A DNA stretch of 64,000 nucleotides from Phaseolus vulgaris (Eukaryota; Streptophyta; Magnoliopsida; Fabales; Fabaceae). A model generated the notes under the pieces. It ran no database searches, was not told the origin of the DNA, and saw nothing but the letters and a program-made list of their open reading frames with translations. The stretch covers positions 23,312,878-23,376,877 of the forward strand of contig NC_023749.2 in assembly GCF_000499845.2 (NCBI RefSeq). The letters are read 5' to 3'. Below are positions 33,501-45,482 of the stretch, one piece after another. The translations under genes and the position numbers were made by a program. How positions within the stretch are numbered: position 1 is the stretch's first letter; each line of letters opens with the position of its first letter.

Positions 33501-35947
33501 ACGCACATTCTCCACTTGCCGCTCGCCTTCTGAACCAGCACCACATTCGCTAGCCACTCGGGGTACTGGATTTCTCTGATGTGCCCTGCAACAAGGAGCT
33601 TCTGTGATTCGTCGTGGATCACCTTCCTCTTCTCCTCGTTGAATTTCCTTCGCCTTTGTCGCACAGGTCGAACCTTGGGATCCATCGACAGACGATGGCA
33701 AAGGAAATCGGGGTCGATTCCTGGCATGTCGGATGCTGACCATGCAAAGGCACCCATGTGCTTTTCGATCACACCAACGATCAGCTTTCGCTTTTCTTCA
33801 ACGAGGGATCCCCCCAATTTGAACTTTTTCCCCCCGATGTCCACTTCGACCCATCCTTCAGCTGGGTGGGGCCTTCTCTCGCTAGCGATGACCGCCCTCG
33901 CGATCCCTGACCCGCGAGGAGCGATCGCGCCTTCCTCTTCTTCTTCAACTTGGGCTACCTGGAAGCCCCCCACCGCAGCGTTCTCCATCCTCTGAGCGCC
34001 CTGTGTCTCCCTAACCACCGATCGTTCTTCGCGCGCACCTGGTGGTGGTGTCGTAGTGACATGACATACACTTCTCTTCTGCTTCAGACTGTTCTCATAA
34101 CAGCGTCTAGCCTCAGCCTGATCCGACTTGATGGTTATTACGGTCCCCTCCATCGACGACAGCTTCAACTTCATGTGCCTCGTCGATGGTATTGCGCCCA
34201 ACCTATTAAGTGTTGGCCTCCCCAACAAGACGTTGTACGCAGAAGGGGCGTTCACCACCAAGTACTTTATCCTTTCAGTGCGGGCTGTCGTTCCGTCAGT
34301 GAACGTTGTCCTCAGCTCAATGTATCCCCGTACCTCTACCTGATCTCCTGCAAAACCGTAGAGACACCCGGTATACGGCCTCAGCTGATCAGGGGACAAC
34401 TGCAACTTGTTGAATGCTGGCCAGAACATGACGTCTGCCGAGCTTCCTTGATCTACGAGTACTCTGTGCACTCGTCTTCCCGCTGTGATGAGGGAAATGA
34501 CCACAGGGTCGTTGTCGTGAGGGACAACGTCCCGTAGATCAGCTTTCCTGAAGATAATATCTACTTCAGGGTGATGACTCTCATTTACCGCATCCACCGC
34601 CATCACCGATCGAGCGTATCTCCTTCTCTGTGACGCTGTGCATCCCCCACCAGAGAAGCCTCCCGCGATTGTTTGCATTTCCCCATGTACAGGGACTTCA
34701 TGCTGCTGTTCTCCGGTCTGGGATCCCGACGCGCGATCACCCTGCGGCTCACGCAGGTAATCTGCTAGGAACCCAGACTTCACCAACTCTGCTAGTTGAT
34801 GACCCAACGCCAAACAGGAGTGAAGTGTGTGGCCAAAGGCCTGGTGAAACTCACACCACTCATTCTTCTTTCTACCAAGTACCTTGTCAGTTTTCTCCGG
34901 TACGCGTAGTCTTGCTGCTACAGCAGGAAGGGCGATGAGATCCGGCAATCCCACCAAGAAATTGTATCTTGGGGGCGCATTGTTCTCCCTTGCACGCCCC
35001 CTGCTCTGATCTTTGCCTGGCGCATAGGGACGAGGTTTTTCCCGCACCTTTTTCCCCTCCTTGGCCTCATGCACCCTTGCTTGCTGCGGTTTCCCTTGCC
35101 CTCCACGCGGTCTTGGTGGTGCAACACTTCCTCTCTTCTCAGAAACCTCTGTTTCTGCCACTATGTGCGCCACCGCGCGTCGTCGGATCTCTGCAAAGGT
35201 GCTGGGATGGCTTCTGATGAGAGACTCGCTGAAGGGGCCAGGCAGCACCCCCTTCTTAAACGCGTGCACCAGCATATCTTCATCTTTGCTGGGCAGTCTA
35301 ACCACTTGTGCTCCAAAGCGGTTGAGGTAGTCTTTCAGCGACTCACCTTGGTACTGACGCACGTCGAACAAATCGTATGACACCACTGCAGGTGCTTTGT
35401 TGACGATGTATTGCTCAGTGAAGAGCTTTGAAAACTGAGAGAAAGACGTGATATGCCCTTCTGGTAAGCTCACGAACCACTCCATGGCGATTCCGCTTAG
35501 TGTGCTCATGAACATTTTGCAGTACACAGCGTCCGAGCCCCCAGACAGCATCATCTGGGTGTGGAACGCCGTCAGATGCGCCTCCGGGTCTTCTACCCCC
35601 TTGAACGACGCCTTCACCCCCACTAGGTTGGGAGGCACCATGGTTCCCATGATTTCAGGGGAGAATGGCATGGGGAACGCTCTTGGAGGTGACGGCTGCC
35701 TAGACATCCTTTCGTCAACCACGTGTTCCCTCTGCGCCTGCAACGTCCTTCTCAACTCTTCATTGACGCGATTCAGCTCGTCGTTCCTGCTTTGCGACGC
35801 GGCCAACTCCGTCTGCATGCTTTCTTGTTCAGCCTTTGACGCTGCGGCATTATCCTGCAGCGTGCGCACCATCTCTAGGACCTGCGCCATTGTCACAGCT
35901 CCTTCGTCAGCAGATGGCGCAGGTGATGGTTGTCTATTTCTTGGCAT
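30551..35947 (-). pseudogene. gag-pol: H gag-pol polyprotein, nearly intact, one late stop
   Basis: Open for 1736 codons from the ATG at 35947. Gag: helical N-terminus (about 15-75), core domain 105-270, zinc motif C365-x2-H368-x4-H373-x4-C378. Protease VDQGSS (498-503). RT 770-960 with YVDDM at 914-918. A first RNase H (about 1055-1150) lacks the usual Asp (RLYFAV). A second, archaeal-type RNase H follows (about 1190-1315; VDGSSN, NNQAEYEAL, REQNARAD). Integrase: HHCC H1454/H1461/C1492/C1495, catalytic D1524, D1584, E1620. A TAG at 30737-30739 then cuts the tail; the same frame continues through KLSPKWTGPYR to a natural TAA at 30551-30553. Only the last about 60 residues are lost, so partial function is conceivable. 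Confidence 0.92.
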
Positions 35948-36024
35948 CTTTTCCTATCAAAGAAGTCGGTAAAACTCTGGTAAGCTTCAATACTGTGGTG
36001 TATATGGGACCACGATTCACTCGG

Positions 36025-36042
36025 GCCCCACGGTGGGCGCCA
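36025..36042 (-). other. Primer binding site of H
   Basis: TGGCGCCCACCGTGGGGC on the minus strand, two bases inside the 5' LTR. It resembles the complement of the plant Lys tRNA 3' end but lacks the TG expected after TGG. B and C have the identical site. Confidence 0.75.
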
Positions 36043-36044
36043 AA

Positions 36045-37058
36045 TGATCCTGCCGGCAACTCGAACGTGGAGGAATCGCTTTGTGGCACTCTCTGTCCCG
36101 TCTACGCGACTGCGTTCTCTGCAGAATCACCCTCAGAACCTTCTCTTGGATCTCCAAACGTGACCTGCAAAACACACAGACGGCGCCTCTAGCGGCCGTT
36201 TGCACTCCGACGATCAAGTTAGACCACAGAACCACCAAATGAGAAAACTAGTAGTGTGTGTGAAAAACTCTTGCCCTCTATTCTTTGTATCCCCCCCTCA
36301 ATCTCTCCCTAATTCTCTTTTATGTCTCTCTCTCTGCTTCTGGGCATAACAGAATTCTGTTATGCTTTTCTGTCATGTGTCAGAACCCTGTTATGCTTTT
36401 CTGAGACAATGTACCTTAAGAATCAGTAGAGTGTGGGTGTCTGTGCGTGTCCGCGCGTCTCTGCGCTTGGCTGCGCTTGTCTGTACCTTAGGATATTTCT
36501 TTCATCTGGGTAAGTCGCATACTCTCAGGAGAACGCCAGGTGTGGCCGGTCTAGGCACACTCACCAAGCGTTGCTCTCTGCGTAGACGAGTTACCCTTCA
36601 CGCACGTAATGGGTTGAGGGAGTCACCAATCACTGATCGGTTTACTAGATACCTCAGGCCACTCTCGAGCGCGATTCCCTGAGATGTGCTCATGCGAGGT
36701 CCATGTATAACGCTCTTGCTGGGAACCTCAGTCCCAGTTTAACTGCGTGTAACACGAGACCCCGATGACTGATCAGTGCTCTATTTGCTTCTCGCGTTCT
36801 GCCCCCAGGCGTGAGTCTGGGAACTGGTCTGTTGGTGGCCACTTGGCTACTGACCACCGATCACCGTTCTGGGTGATCTGTCCCCTGACCTCTCTGCCGC
36901 CTGATCTGTCGATGGTCACTTGATTACTGACCCCCGATCACCGCTCTTGGCGATCGTCTCCTTGATCTCTCTGTCATTTGGTCCACGTGTCACCCCGCGG
37001 GTGGTCCACATGGTCCTCTGCTGCTGATGTCATCGACTACCGATGACCGATCGGATCA
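36045..37058 (-). repeat. 5' LTR of H
   Basis: 1014 bp; minus strand TGATCCGATCGG ... GCCGGCAGGATCA. Shorter than the 3' copy by a deletion of about 150 bp at about 36488 and one of 15 bp between CCCGATGAC repeats near 36766. The PBS follows directly. Confidence 0.92.
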
Positions 37059-37109
37059 ATTGGGTGGCCTCATTAAAAACCCTCCTTAGGGAAAAAAGAG
37101 TGCCCCCTT
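37059..37109 (-). other. Conserved post-pol block (copy in P)
   Basis: Third copy of the block. H inserted at its outer edge, so its first five bases are H's target duplication ATTGG. Confidence 0.6.
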
Positions 37110-37168
37110 CAAACTGTTTTAACAGAACGCTTGTAAATCTCTTCATGTTCGTTTTTACTTACAAAGCT

Positions 37169-40100
37169 TTAACTGTAATATAACTTGAGGTGTGTGGCGT
37201 TCCAGGTGCGAGGAATCGCCCCTCCTTCTAACGTTTCTAAGCGGTAGGTGCCGTTCCCGAGCGCCTCGGTTATTCTAAACGGTCCTGTCCACTTAGGCGA
37301 TAACTTGTTTTCCATCTCGTACTGGTGGGCCTTCCTCATCACCAGGTCGCCCTCTCTAAACTGCCTTGGCATCACCTTCGAGTTATACCTTCGCTCAATC
37401 CTCCTTTTCACTGCCTCAGCCTTTACCCTTGCCTCCTCCCTGACCTCATCCAGTAAATCCAGATTCAACCTTCTTTCTTCCTTCGAGTCTTCCGCCACAA
37501 AGTTCTGGAATCTCGGCGAGCTCTCCTGGATTTCCACTGGAATCATTGCATCACATCCGTAGACCAAGCTAAACGGGGTCTCGTGGGTTCCTGACTGCTC
37601 GGTGGTATGGTACGCCCAAACTATACGGGGTACCTCCTCAGCCCACGATCCCTTGGCTTTCTCTAGCCTTCTCTTCAACCCTCTCAGCAACACCCGATTG
37701 GCAGACTCTACTTGGCCATTTGTCTGTGGGTGCTCGACGGATGCAATCACCTGTTGTATTCCCACCTCTTCGCACAACTTCTTCAGTAGGTGACTTGCAA
37801 ACTGAGTCCCATTTTCTGACACCAGGCGCTTAGGCACACCAAACCGGCACACGATGTTCTTCCATACAAAACTCTCGATCTTGTGTGTGGTGATCTGGGC
37901 TACTGGTTCCGCTTCAATCTACTTAGTGAAGTATTCAATCGCCACCACCAAGTACTTCATCTGCCTGACCGCCAATGGGAAAGGTCCCAGAATGTCAATT
38001 CCCCAAGTATGAAACGGCCAAGGGCTGTAAATTGACTTTAACTCTTCTGGAGGCGCCTTGTGCCAATCGGCGTGCTGCTGGCATTGCTTGCAACACTGTG
38101 CATACTTCTTGCAGTCCTCCCTCATCGTTGGCCAGTAATAACCTGCACGGAGGGTTCTTGCAGCCAGAGCTCGTCCCCCGACGTGACTCCCACATATACC
38201 TTCATGGAGCTCGGCCATAATTCTAGTGCATTTATCTCCGTGCACACATTCTAGGAGTGGGTGTGTAAACCCAAACCTGTACAGCTCGCCATTGATCATG
38301 GTGAACTTGTTGGAATTCTTCTTTATCTTCCTAGCCTCCGTCGAATCCAGCGGGAGAAGGCCGTCTGCCAGGCAGAGCTGGTATTGCGTTATCCATGTGT
38401 CTGGCTCATGCGTAGCGCACACCTGCATCATGTTCACCCTCTCCCCCCGACATGCCCTTATTCTCGGCGATCTCAAGGTCTCCTGGGTCAAGGACATGTG
38501 ACTCCTCGCCGCTTTCTCCGTCGACTTGCTTATCTGCAGAACCAGGTGGTCTACCACAAACGCTCTAGGCGTCTTCAGAGTTTCTTGGATCACTGTCCTC
38601 TGCCTACCCCCCTTGCCCGAACTGGCGAGCTTGGCTAGCAAGTCAGCTCGGGCATTTTGTTCTCTGGGCACATGCACCACTTCAAATGAGACAAAGGAAC
38701 TCTTCAACTCCTGCACGTACTCCAGGTAAGCTGCCATTTGTGGATCTTTGGCCTGGAACTCGCCTGTTACTTGTCCCGTGACCAATAACGAGTCACTCTT
38801 GGCCATCAGTACCCTAGCCCCCATCTCCTTAGCCAACAAGATTCCGGCGATTAACGCTTCATACTCTGCTTGATTATTGCTGACTTTGAAGGCAAACCTC
38901 AGGGACTGTTCTATCATCACGCCGTTGGGCCCTTCTAGAATGACTCCAGCACCGCTACCCTGCTGGTTAGACGATCCGTCCACCGAAAGTACCCAACAAA
39001 AATTGTTCCCTTCCACTCGTGCTGCTTCTGACGAGAGCTCGACCACAAAATCAGTGAAAATCTGCCCCTTGATCAGTCCTCGGGGCTCATACTTGATGTC
39101 GAACTCCGACAACTCCACCGCCCACTTCACCATTCTCCCAACTACATCAGGCTTCTTCAGGACCTTCTGGATGGGCAGGTCGGTCATCACCAGCACTGTA
39201 AAGCTGTGAAAATAGTGGCGCAACCTCCTCGTTGAAAATACAACAGCCAGTGCAGCTTTCTCCAAGGCCTGATACCTTACCTTCGGGCCTTGAAACACTT
39301 TGCTGACGAAATAAATAGGCTTCTGAGCCTGGTCTTGATCTTGGGCGAGCACCGCACTCACTGCCCTCTCAGTCTCAGCAAAATACAACCTGAGAGGGGT
39401 TCCTACTAAGAGTTTGCACAAAACCGGCGGGCTCGCCAAGTACTCTTTAAGCTTCACGAAGGTTTCTTCACACTCCTTCCACCAGACGAAGTTGTTGTTT
39501 CGCCTCAAACATTGGAAATACGGATGGCCCTTCTCTCCACTTGCTGATACAAAACGAGACAGGGCGGCCATCCGACCTGTAAGCTGCTGCACTTCCTTCA
39601 CGGTAGCCGGGCTCCTCATCGCCAATATGGCAGCACACTTATCAGGATTTGCCTCTATTCCTCTTTCAGTTAAGAGGAAACCCAAGAATTTCCCTGCCTC
39701 CACGCCAAAAATGCACTTCTCGGGGGTTTAGCTTTAATCTGAACTTGGCGATCGTAGTGAACAACTCCTCCAGATCCGAGACGTGCTTGCTCTTCTCTAA
39801 CGAGGTCACGACCATATCATCTACGTACGCTTGCACATTCCTTCCCAGCATCGGTGCAAGTACCTTATCCATCAGTCTTTGGTACGTGGCCCCCGCATTC
39901 TTCAGCCCGAAGGGCATCACCTTGTAACAGTAGCACGACCTCTCAGTCATGAAGGCAGTTTTCTCTTCATCCATAGGATGCATCTTTATCTGATTATACC
40001 CCGAGAAAGCGTCCAGAAAACTCAGCAACTTGCACCCTGCTGCACTGTCGACCAGGGCATCTATGCTTGGCAAAGGATACGAATCCTTTCGACAGGCCTT

Positions 40101-40173
40101 GTTCAGGTCAGTGAAGTCGACGCACATGCGCCACTTCCCGTTGCTCTTCTTCACCAGTACGACATTAGCTAGC
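37169..40173 (-). pseudogene. pol: P pol remnant: RT-RNase H-integrase, several lesions
   Basis: Read from 40173 downwards. The frame enters in RT at LANVVL, cut by B's LTR. RT has AYVDDMVVTS. An extra C in a run near 39722-39727 shifts the frame. The vestigial RNase H (RLYFAE) and archaeal-type RNase H (VDGSSN, NNQAEYEAL, REQNARAD) follow in 39703-37919. The integrase finger is present, with GIDILG. A TAG at 37919-37921 replaces the Trp of FTKW. The second catalytic Asp of the SDNGTQF motif is Glu (SENGTQF), which would itself impair strand transfer. The tail KLSPKWTGPFRITEA ends at 37169. Close in sequence to C. The 5' half lies beyond the window. Confidence 0.88.
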
Positions 40174-40280
40174 TGATCCGGTCGGTCATCGGTAGTCGAT
40201 GACGTCAGCAGCAGATAACCACGTGGACCACTCGCAGGGTGACACGTGGATCAGGTGGCAAAGAAATCAGGGAGGAGATC

Positions 40281-41004
40281 TGATGGTATTTCATGTGTTC
40301 TTCTTGAATCAAAGTAGTAAAAAGTGATGCGGAAGCAATGGGTGAGTGAAACAAAGCCCTCCTAGGAGTTGTGATGGCTTTGAAGGTGCATGATGAGTAT
40401 GGGTTAGAGAGGTTCGGCCAGCTCTATGAAGAAAGGTGAAGGGAGTGAAGTTTATAGCCTAGATTTCTAGGAGAAGTAAAGCTAGTGCACAAAATGGGCA
40501 GCATAACAATACTCAAATAAACTTGTTCAATACAATGAGCTAGCCTTCCTATTTATAGGCTAGTTTGGGACGTAAATGATAAGCTACATTACAAGGAAAA
40601 GAAAACCAAAATTAAAACTAAATGCTAAGCCATGTGCCAATCCATGACCGGCCACACTAACCTAGTTTCTAGAAGGTTTCCATCAAAAATGCTTCCTACA
40701 CTATCCTATCTACTAAGTACCCCCAATGGGCCTTTATGCAAACATATACAAAGCCTTCTCTCTTCCATCCGTGGCCTCATTTGCTTGTGTTTGAATATGT
40801 TTGGCCATTGATCTTGTAAGGGGTCCTAGACGGTCTAGCTCCATGGATAGCCTCCCTCCTTCACGGCCTAGACGCTCACCTTCACGTCCTAGACGCTTAC
40901 TTTCACGTCCTAGACGCTCACCTTGGTCTTGGTCTTGGTCTAGACGCTCTCCTTGGCTTGTGCCTTGGCTTCCTTGGGTAGGTGTGCTTGGCCCTCCTCC
41001 ATCA
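40281..41004 (-). repeat. 3' LTR of E
   Basis: 724 bp. Its U3 also encodes the last 90 residues of the polyprotein (stop at 40734), including 21-bp repeats at about 40860-40945. The TATA box on the minus strand is TATAAAT (40556-40550). Confidence 0.93.
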
Positions 41005-44000
41005 TCCCCTCCCCCTTGGAAAGGATTTGTCCTCAAATCCAGCTCGTCATCGTCATTGGTACCTACAAATGGAGAAAGATCAATTACATTAAAAGTGTCA
41101 TGTACTCCATATTCAAGAGGTAGGTCCAATTTATAAGCATTGTTGTTGACTCGCTTGAGAACTTGGAAAGGTCCATCACCTCGGGGACTTAGTTTGGACT
41201 TCCTTTGAGTTGGAAATCTATCTTTGCGAAGGTGAAGCCAAACTAAGTCTCCTTTCTCAAAAATTATTTCTCTCTTCCCCTTGTTGTTGTATTTTGTGTA
41301 CTTCTCATTTTGTTGTTGTATTTGAATTTTAATCTTCTCATGCATTTTCTTGATAAAATCAGCTTTGAGTACTCCTTCCTTATGCACAAAATCTTGTGGA
41401 TTAGGAAGGGGTATCAAATCCATGGGCGTGAGAGGATTAAAACCATATACTACCTCAAAAGGAGAAGCATTAGTAGTCTTGTGAACTACTCTATTGTAAG
41501 CAAATTCAATGTGGGGAAGGTACTCATCCCAAGATTTGTGGCTTCCCTTCATGATAGCCCTAAGCATAGTTCCAAGAGATCTATTGACTACTTCGGTTTG
41601 ACCATCCGTTTGAGGATGACAAGAAGTTGAAAATTGTAGTCTTGTTCCAAGTTTACCCCAAAGAGTTTTCCAAAAGTGGCTTATAAACTTGGGATCTCGG
41701 TCGGACACTATACTTCTAGGGAGACCATGGAGTCTCACCACTTCTCTAAAGAAGAGTTTAGAAATGTTTTGAGCATCATCCACTTTGTGGCATGGAATAA
41801 AGTGGGACATTTTGCTAAAACGGTCCACTACCACAAAGATAGAGTCATGGCCTCTTGCAGTCCTAGGAAGTCCTAAAATGAAATCCATGCTAATGTCTTC
41901 CCAAGGAGCATTTGCAATCGGCAAAGGGGTGTAGAGTCCATGCGACATTGTTCTAGATTTTGCTTTTAAACATGAGATACATCTAGAACAATGTCGTTGG
42001 ACATCTTTCCTCATGTGTGGCCAACAAAATTTTTCTTTTAAAAGATCTAGAGTTTTATCAACTCCAAAATGGCCCATGAGTCCCCCTTCATGTGATTCTT
42101 TGACAAGGAGTTTTCTATGTGTTCCTTGGGGAATGCAAAGTTTTCCTTCTTTAAAAAGATATCCCTCGGACACATAGTAACCTCCTTGCGCTCTATGTAG
42201 ACATTGGGCATAGATGGATGAGAGTTCTTGATCTTCTTGGTAAAGCTCTCTTATGTGGTCAAATCCAAGAATTTGGGCACCTAGTTTTGAAAAGAGAGTG
42301 TGCCGCCTTGAAAGAGCATCGGCCACTATATTGGTGCTTCCTTTCTTGTATTTGATTACATAAGGAAATTGTTCAAGAAATTCCATCCATTTAGCATGTC
42401 TCTTGTTGAGCTTGTGTTGGCCCTTTAAATATTTTAAAGACTCGTGATCACTATGGATAACAAATTCTTTGGACACAAGGTAGTGTTCCCAAGTCTTTAG
42501 GGCTCGCACAAGAGCATAGAGCTCTTTGTCATAGGTGGGGTAGTTGAGGGTGGCACCATGGAGTTTTTCACTAAAATAAGCAATGGGGTGTCCACCTTGC
42601 AACAAAACCGCACCTATGCCTACCCCCGATGCATCACACTCTATCTCAAAAGTTTTGGAAAAATTTGGAAGAGATAGAATGGGTGCATTGGTGAGTTGAG
42701 CTTTGAGCCTTTGAAAGGCTTGCTCATGCTTTTCATTCCAACAAAATGCAACATCTTTTTTCACAAGTTCATTCAAAGGAGAAGCTAGACTATAAAAATT
42801 AGGTACAAACCTTCTATAGAAGCTAGCTAACCCATGAAAACTTCTCACATCACTTACATTTTGTGGAGTTGGCCACTCGCGGATGGCTTTGATTTTCTCG
42901 GGATCTACATGTACCCCCTTTTTGTTAACTATGAAACCTAAGAAAACTACACTATCTACACAAAAGGTACACTTATCCCTATTGGCAAAAAGACTATTTT
43001 TCCTAAGAACTAGAAGAACTTCCCTAAGGTGACTTAGATGGTCTTCTAGGTTTTTACTATAGACTAAGATATCATCAAAGTAAACTACTACATATTTACC
43101 TATACAATCTCTCAAGGTGTGATTCATAAGCCTCATGAATGTGCTTGGAGCATTAGTAAGCCCAAAGGGCATCACCAACCACTCGTATAATCCAAATTTG
43201 GTCTTAAAAGCGGTTTTCCACTCATCACCTTCCTTGATTCGAATTTGGTGATATCCACTTTTAAGGTCAATCTTGGAGAATAGAGTTGACCCATGCAATT
43301 CATCAAGCATATCATCAAGCCTCGGGATTGGATGCCTATACTTGATGGTGATGTTGTTGATTGCTCTACAATCACAACACATACGCCATTTTCCATCTTT
43401 TTTTGGCACCAACAAGACAGGTACAGCACAAGGGCTTAGGCTCTTTTGAACCCAACCCTTCTCCAACAAGTCTTGAACTTGTGATTCTATCTCCTTTGTT
43501 TCCTCGGGGTTGGTTCTATAAGCAGGCCTATTTGGTAGGCTTGCCCCCGGTATAAAGTCAATTTGATGTTCTATCCCCCTAAGAGGAGGAAGCCCAATGG
43601 GTCCTTCTTGGGAGAATAGATCTTCAAATTCACTCAAAAGGTTTTCTACTTGAGGAGGTAAAACCATGAGTTCACTACTTGTGGCAGTGCATGTAAGTGC
43701 TCCTTTACAAAAGATAAGGCTTGGTTGTTCAACAAGAAGCAAGTTTTCAAAAACATTTTCAAGAGGTTTTTCTTGTTGACCAACCTTGTGGGAAGGAACA
43801 CTCTTCTCCCACGCCTTTCTATCCCTAAGGATTTTCTCTTTTTCTAGCTCTTTTTTTTTTTTGTTTTCCTCATCCCTCTTTTGTTTCATTTGTATTTGGT
43901 CTTTCACCACTTGAGAATGTGGTAAAGGACTAAGTACAAACTTCTTATATTTATGGGTGAAGGAAATCTCGTTAGTGAGACCATCATGCAAGGTTTTCTT

Positions 44001-45482
44001 GTCAAATTGCCATGGCCTCCCTAATAAGATATGGCAAGCTTCCATAGGCACTACATCACATAAAACTTTGTCTTTGTAGTTCCCTATGGAAAACTTGATT
44101 TCCACTTGCTTGTCTACATGTAGTTCCCCATTTTCATTAAGCCATTGAAGTTTGTAAGGTTTTGGGTGAGGAACTACTTGTAGCTTAAGCTTTTCAACCA
44201 TTCTAGCACTACAACAATTACAACTAGATCCACTATCCACAATGAGAGAACATATATTTTCTAAAACATTGCATCTTGTATGAAAGATGTTCTCCCTTTG
44301 TGTTTCCATGGATGTGCTAGGGTGATTGTTGAGGGTTCTCCTAATCATAAGCAATTCTCCCTCTAGTGGAGCTACCCTCTCATCCTCTCCCCCTTCCTCT
44401 TTCTCACTAGGCTCATCCTCGCCACTAGTGTACTCGTCTACACCTTTTAAAAACAAAGTCCTTTGGTTTGGACATTGTGCTTGCACATGCCCCCTACCAT
44501 AGCACTTAAAACACTTGACATCTCTAGCTCGGATGGGTGGGGTTGAGGTTTCTTTGGTGAAGGGCTTGGTAGGCTCTTTTGGTTTTTCCTTGGATGTACT
44601 ACCCTCCCTTCTAAACTCTTTCTTGGGATAAAAGCTAGAATAGGGGCTCACCTTTTGACTTGAGGTTTTGCGCAAGTTTTGTTGCTCAACTTTAATGCAA
44701 AGTTGAACCAAATCATTCAAGTCTTGATAAGGTAAGAGCTCTACTCTATCTCTTATCTCAAGTGATAGGCCACTAAGGAACCTAGCAATGGTGGTTTCCT
44801 CCTCCTCTCTAATAGAGGCTCTCATCATATAAAGCTCCATCTTTTGTCTATACTCCTCTACGCTCATATTTCTTTGTTGGAGTCTTTGGAGCTTGTCCAT
44901 CAACTCCCTATGGTAGTAAGAGGGTATATGTCGACGTCTTAGGGCTCCCCTAAGGTCATTCCAATATGTAATGGAAGGTTCCCTATGAAGACGTCTATCT
45001 CTTTCAAGAGAGGTCCACCAATACATGGCATTCCCTTGGAAACTAAGGGTGGCTAAGGGTACTTTTCGTTCCTCACTTACCCTATGGCAAGCAAAAAGTT
45101 GCTCTACCTTCATCTCCCAATCTAGATATACTTCTACATTTTCCTTACCATGGAAATGAGGTAGGTCTACTCTTGTTTCCCTTGGCACCTCTTGTTCCCT
45201 TTGCCTAGTTCTTCTAGGGGGTGGTTGGTAATAATCATTGATTCTACGGCTTCCCTCCCCTAGAGATTCAATACTTTGCGAATGTGATGCATGAGTTTTT
45301 TTTGATTTTTGTGATTTTTGTGACTTCTCTTCTTGAGCTTTAGCCAACTCATTGATTTTGTTTTCATTCTCCAATTGTCTAAAAGAGATTAATTGTACCG
45401 CTTGGGATACTTCTTTTAAAAGAGTTTTCAAAGATTTTACTTCACTTTCTATAGACTTTGGAGAGTGAGAAGAAGAAGACAT
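40734..45482 (-). CDS. gag-pol: E gag-pol polyprotein (1582 aa), intact
   Basis: Single open frame. Gag core about 105-265; zinc knuckle [14 protein letters not shown] at 324-337; retropepsin VDSGSS (415-420); RT about 680-860 with VYFDDIL at 800-806; RNase H from about 946 (ECDAS) to [10 protein letters not shown] (1060); integrase HHCC finger about 1131-1171, catalytic D1200 (ISMDF), D1261 (SDRD) and E1297 (QTEVV); GPY/F-like module [13 protein letters not shown] (1431-1443). The tail crosses the PPT and enters the LTR at residue 1493. It contains seven-residue repeats ([21 protein letters not shown]) and ends [14 protein letters not shown] ... The tail replaces a classical chromodomain and may be the CR-type targeting motif of CRM elements (inference). 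Start chosen at the ATG shared with D and F. Confidence 0.95.
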   Translation of the reverse strand: MSSSSHSPKSIESEVKSLKTLLKEVSQAVQLISFRQLENENKINELAKAQEEKSQKSQKSKKTHASHSQSIESLGEGSRRINDYYQPPPRRTRQREQEVPRETRVDLPHFHGKENVEVYLDWEMKVEQLFACHRVSEERKVPLATLSFQGNAMYWWTSLERDRRLHREPSITYWNDLRGALRRRHIPSYYHRELMDKLQRLQQRNMSVEEYRQKMELYMMRASIREEEETTIARFLSGLSLEIRDRVELLPYQDLNDLVQLCIKVEQQNLRKTSSQKVSPYSSFYPKKEFRREGSTSKEKPKEPTKPFTKETSTPPIRARDVKCFKCYGRGHVQAQCPNQRTLFLKGVDEYTSGEDEPSEKEEGGEDERVAPLEGELLMIRRTLNNHPSTSMETQRENIFHTRCNVLENICSLIVDSGSSCNCCSARMVEKLKLQVVPHPKPYKLQWLNENGELHVDKQVEIKFSIGNYKDKVLCDVVPMEACHILLGRPWQFDKKTLHDGLTNEISFTHKYKKFVLSPLPHSQVVKDQIQMKQKRDEENKKKKELEKEKILRDRKAWEKSVPSHKVGQQEKPLENVFENLLLVEQPSLIFCKGALTCTATSSELMVLPPQVENLLSEFEDLFSQEGPIGLPPLRGIEHQIDFIPGASLPNRPAYRTNPEETKEIESQVQDLLEKGWVQKSLSPCAVPVLLVPKKDGKWRMCCDCRAINNITIKYRHPIPRLDDMLDELHGSTLFSKIDLKSGYHQIRIKEGDEWKTAFKTKFGLYEWLVMPFGLTNAPSTFMRLMNHTLRDCIGKYVVVYFDDILVYSKNLEDHLSHLREVLLVLRKNSLFANRDKCTFCVDSVVFLGFIVNKKGVHVDPEKIKAIREWPTPQNVSDVRSFHGLASFYRRFVPNFYSLASPLNELVKKDVAFCWNEKHEQAFQRLKAQLTNAPILSLPNFSKTFEIECDASGVGIGAVLLQGGHPIAYFSEKLHGATLNYPTYDKELYALVRALKTWEHYLVSKEFVIHSDHESLKYLKGQHKLNKRHAKWMEFLEQFPYVIKYKKGSTNIVADALSRRHTLFSKLGAQILGFDHIRELYQEDQELSSIYAQCLHRAQGGYYVSEGYLFKEGKLCIPQGTHRKLLVKESHEGGLMGHFGVDKTLDLLKEKFCWPHMRKDVQRHCSRCISCLKAKSRTMSHGLYTPLPIANAPWEDISMDFILGLPRTARGHDSIFVVVDRFSKMSHFIPCHKVDDAQNISKLFFREVVRLHGLPRSIVSDRDPKFISHFWKTLWGKLGTRLQFSTSCHPQTDGQTEVVNRSLGTMLRAIMKGSHKSWDEYLPHIEFAYNRVVHKTTNASPFEVVYGFNPLTPMDLIPLPNPQDFVHKEGVLKADFIKKMHEKIKIQIQQQNEKYTKYNNKGKREIIFEKGDLVWLHLRKDRFPTQRKSKLSPRGDGPFQVLKRVNNNAYKLDLPLEYGVHDTFNVIDLSPFVGTNDDDELDLRTNPFQGGGDDGGGPSTPTQGSQGTSQGERLDQDQDQGERLGRESKRLGREGERLGREGGRLSMELDRLGPLTRSMAKHIQTQANEATDGREKALYMFA
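41005..41017 (-). other. Polypurine tract of E, inside the coding frame
   Basis: Minus strand AAGGGGGAGGGGA directly before the 3' LTR. It is translated as part of the polyprotein ([11 protein letters not shown] region). Confidence 0.8.

Larger units (their letters stand above)
20340..37058 (-). mobile_element. Element H: nearly complete Tat retrotransposon, TSD ATTGG
   Basis: Minus-strand element inserted in P. Ends: 3' LTR 20340-21524 and 5' LTR 36045-37058. Perfect duplications ATTGG at 20335-20339 and 37059-37063. Order on its strand: 5' LTR, PBS (36042-36025), gag-pol (35947-30551), post-pol block, spacer, extra gene in opposite orientation (22132-29583), PPT (21539-21525), 3' LTR. F is nested in the extra gene. 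Without F it is about 11.5 kb. The two LTRs are highly similar apart from two deletions in the 5' copy (about 150 bp at 36488 and 15 bp near 36766), so insertion was fairly recent. Confidence 0.93.
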
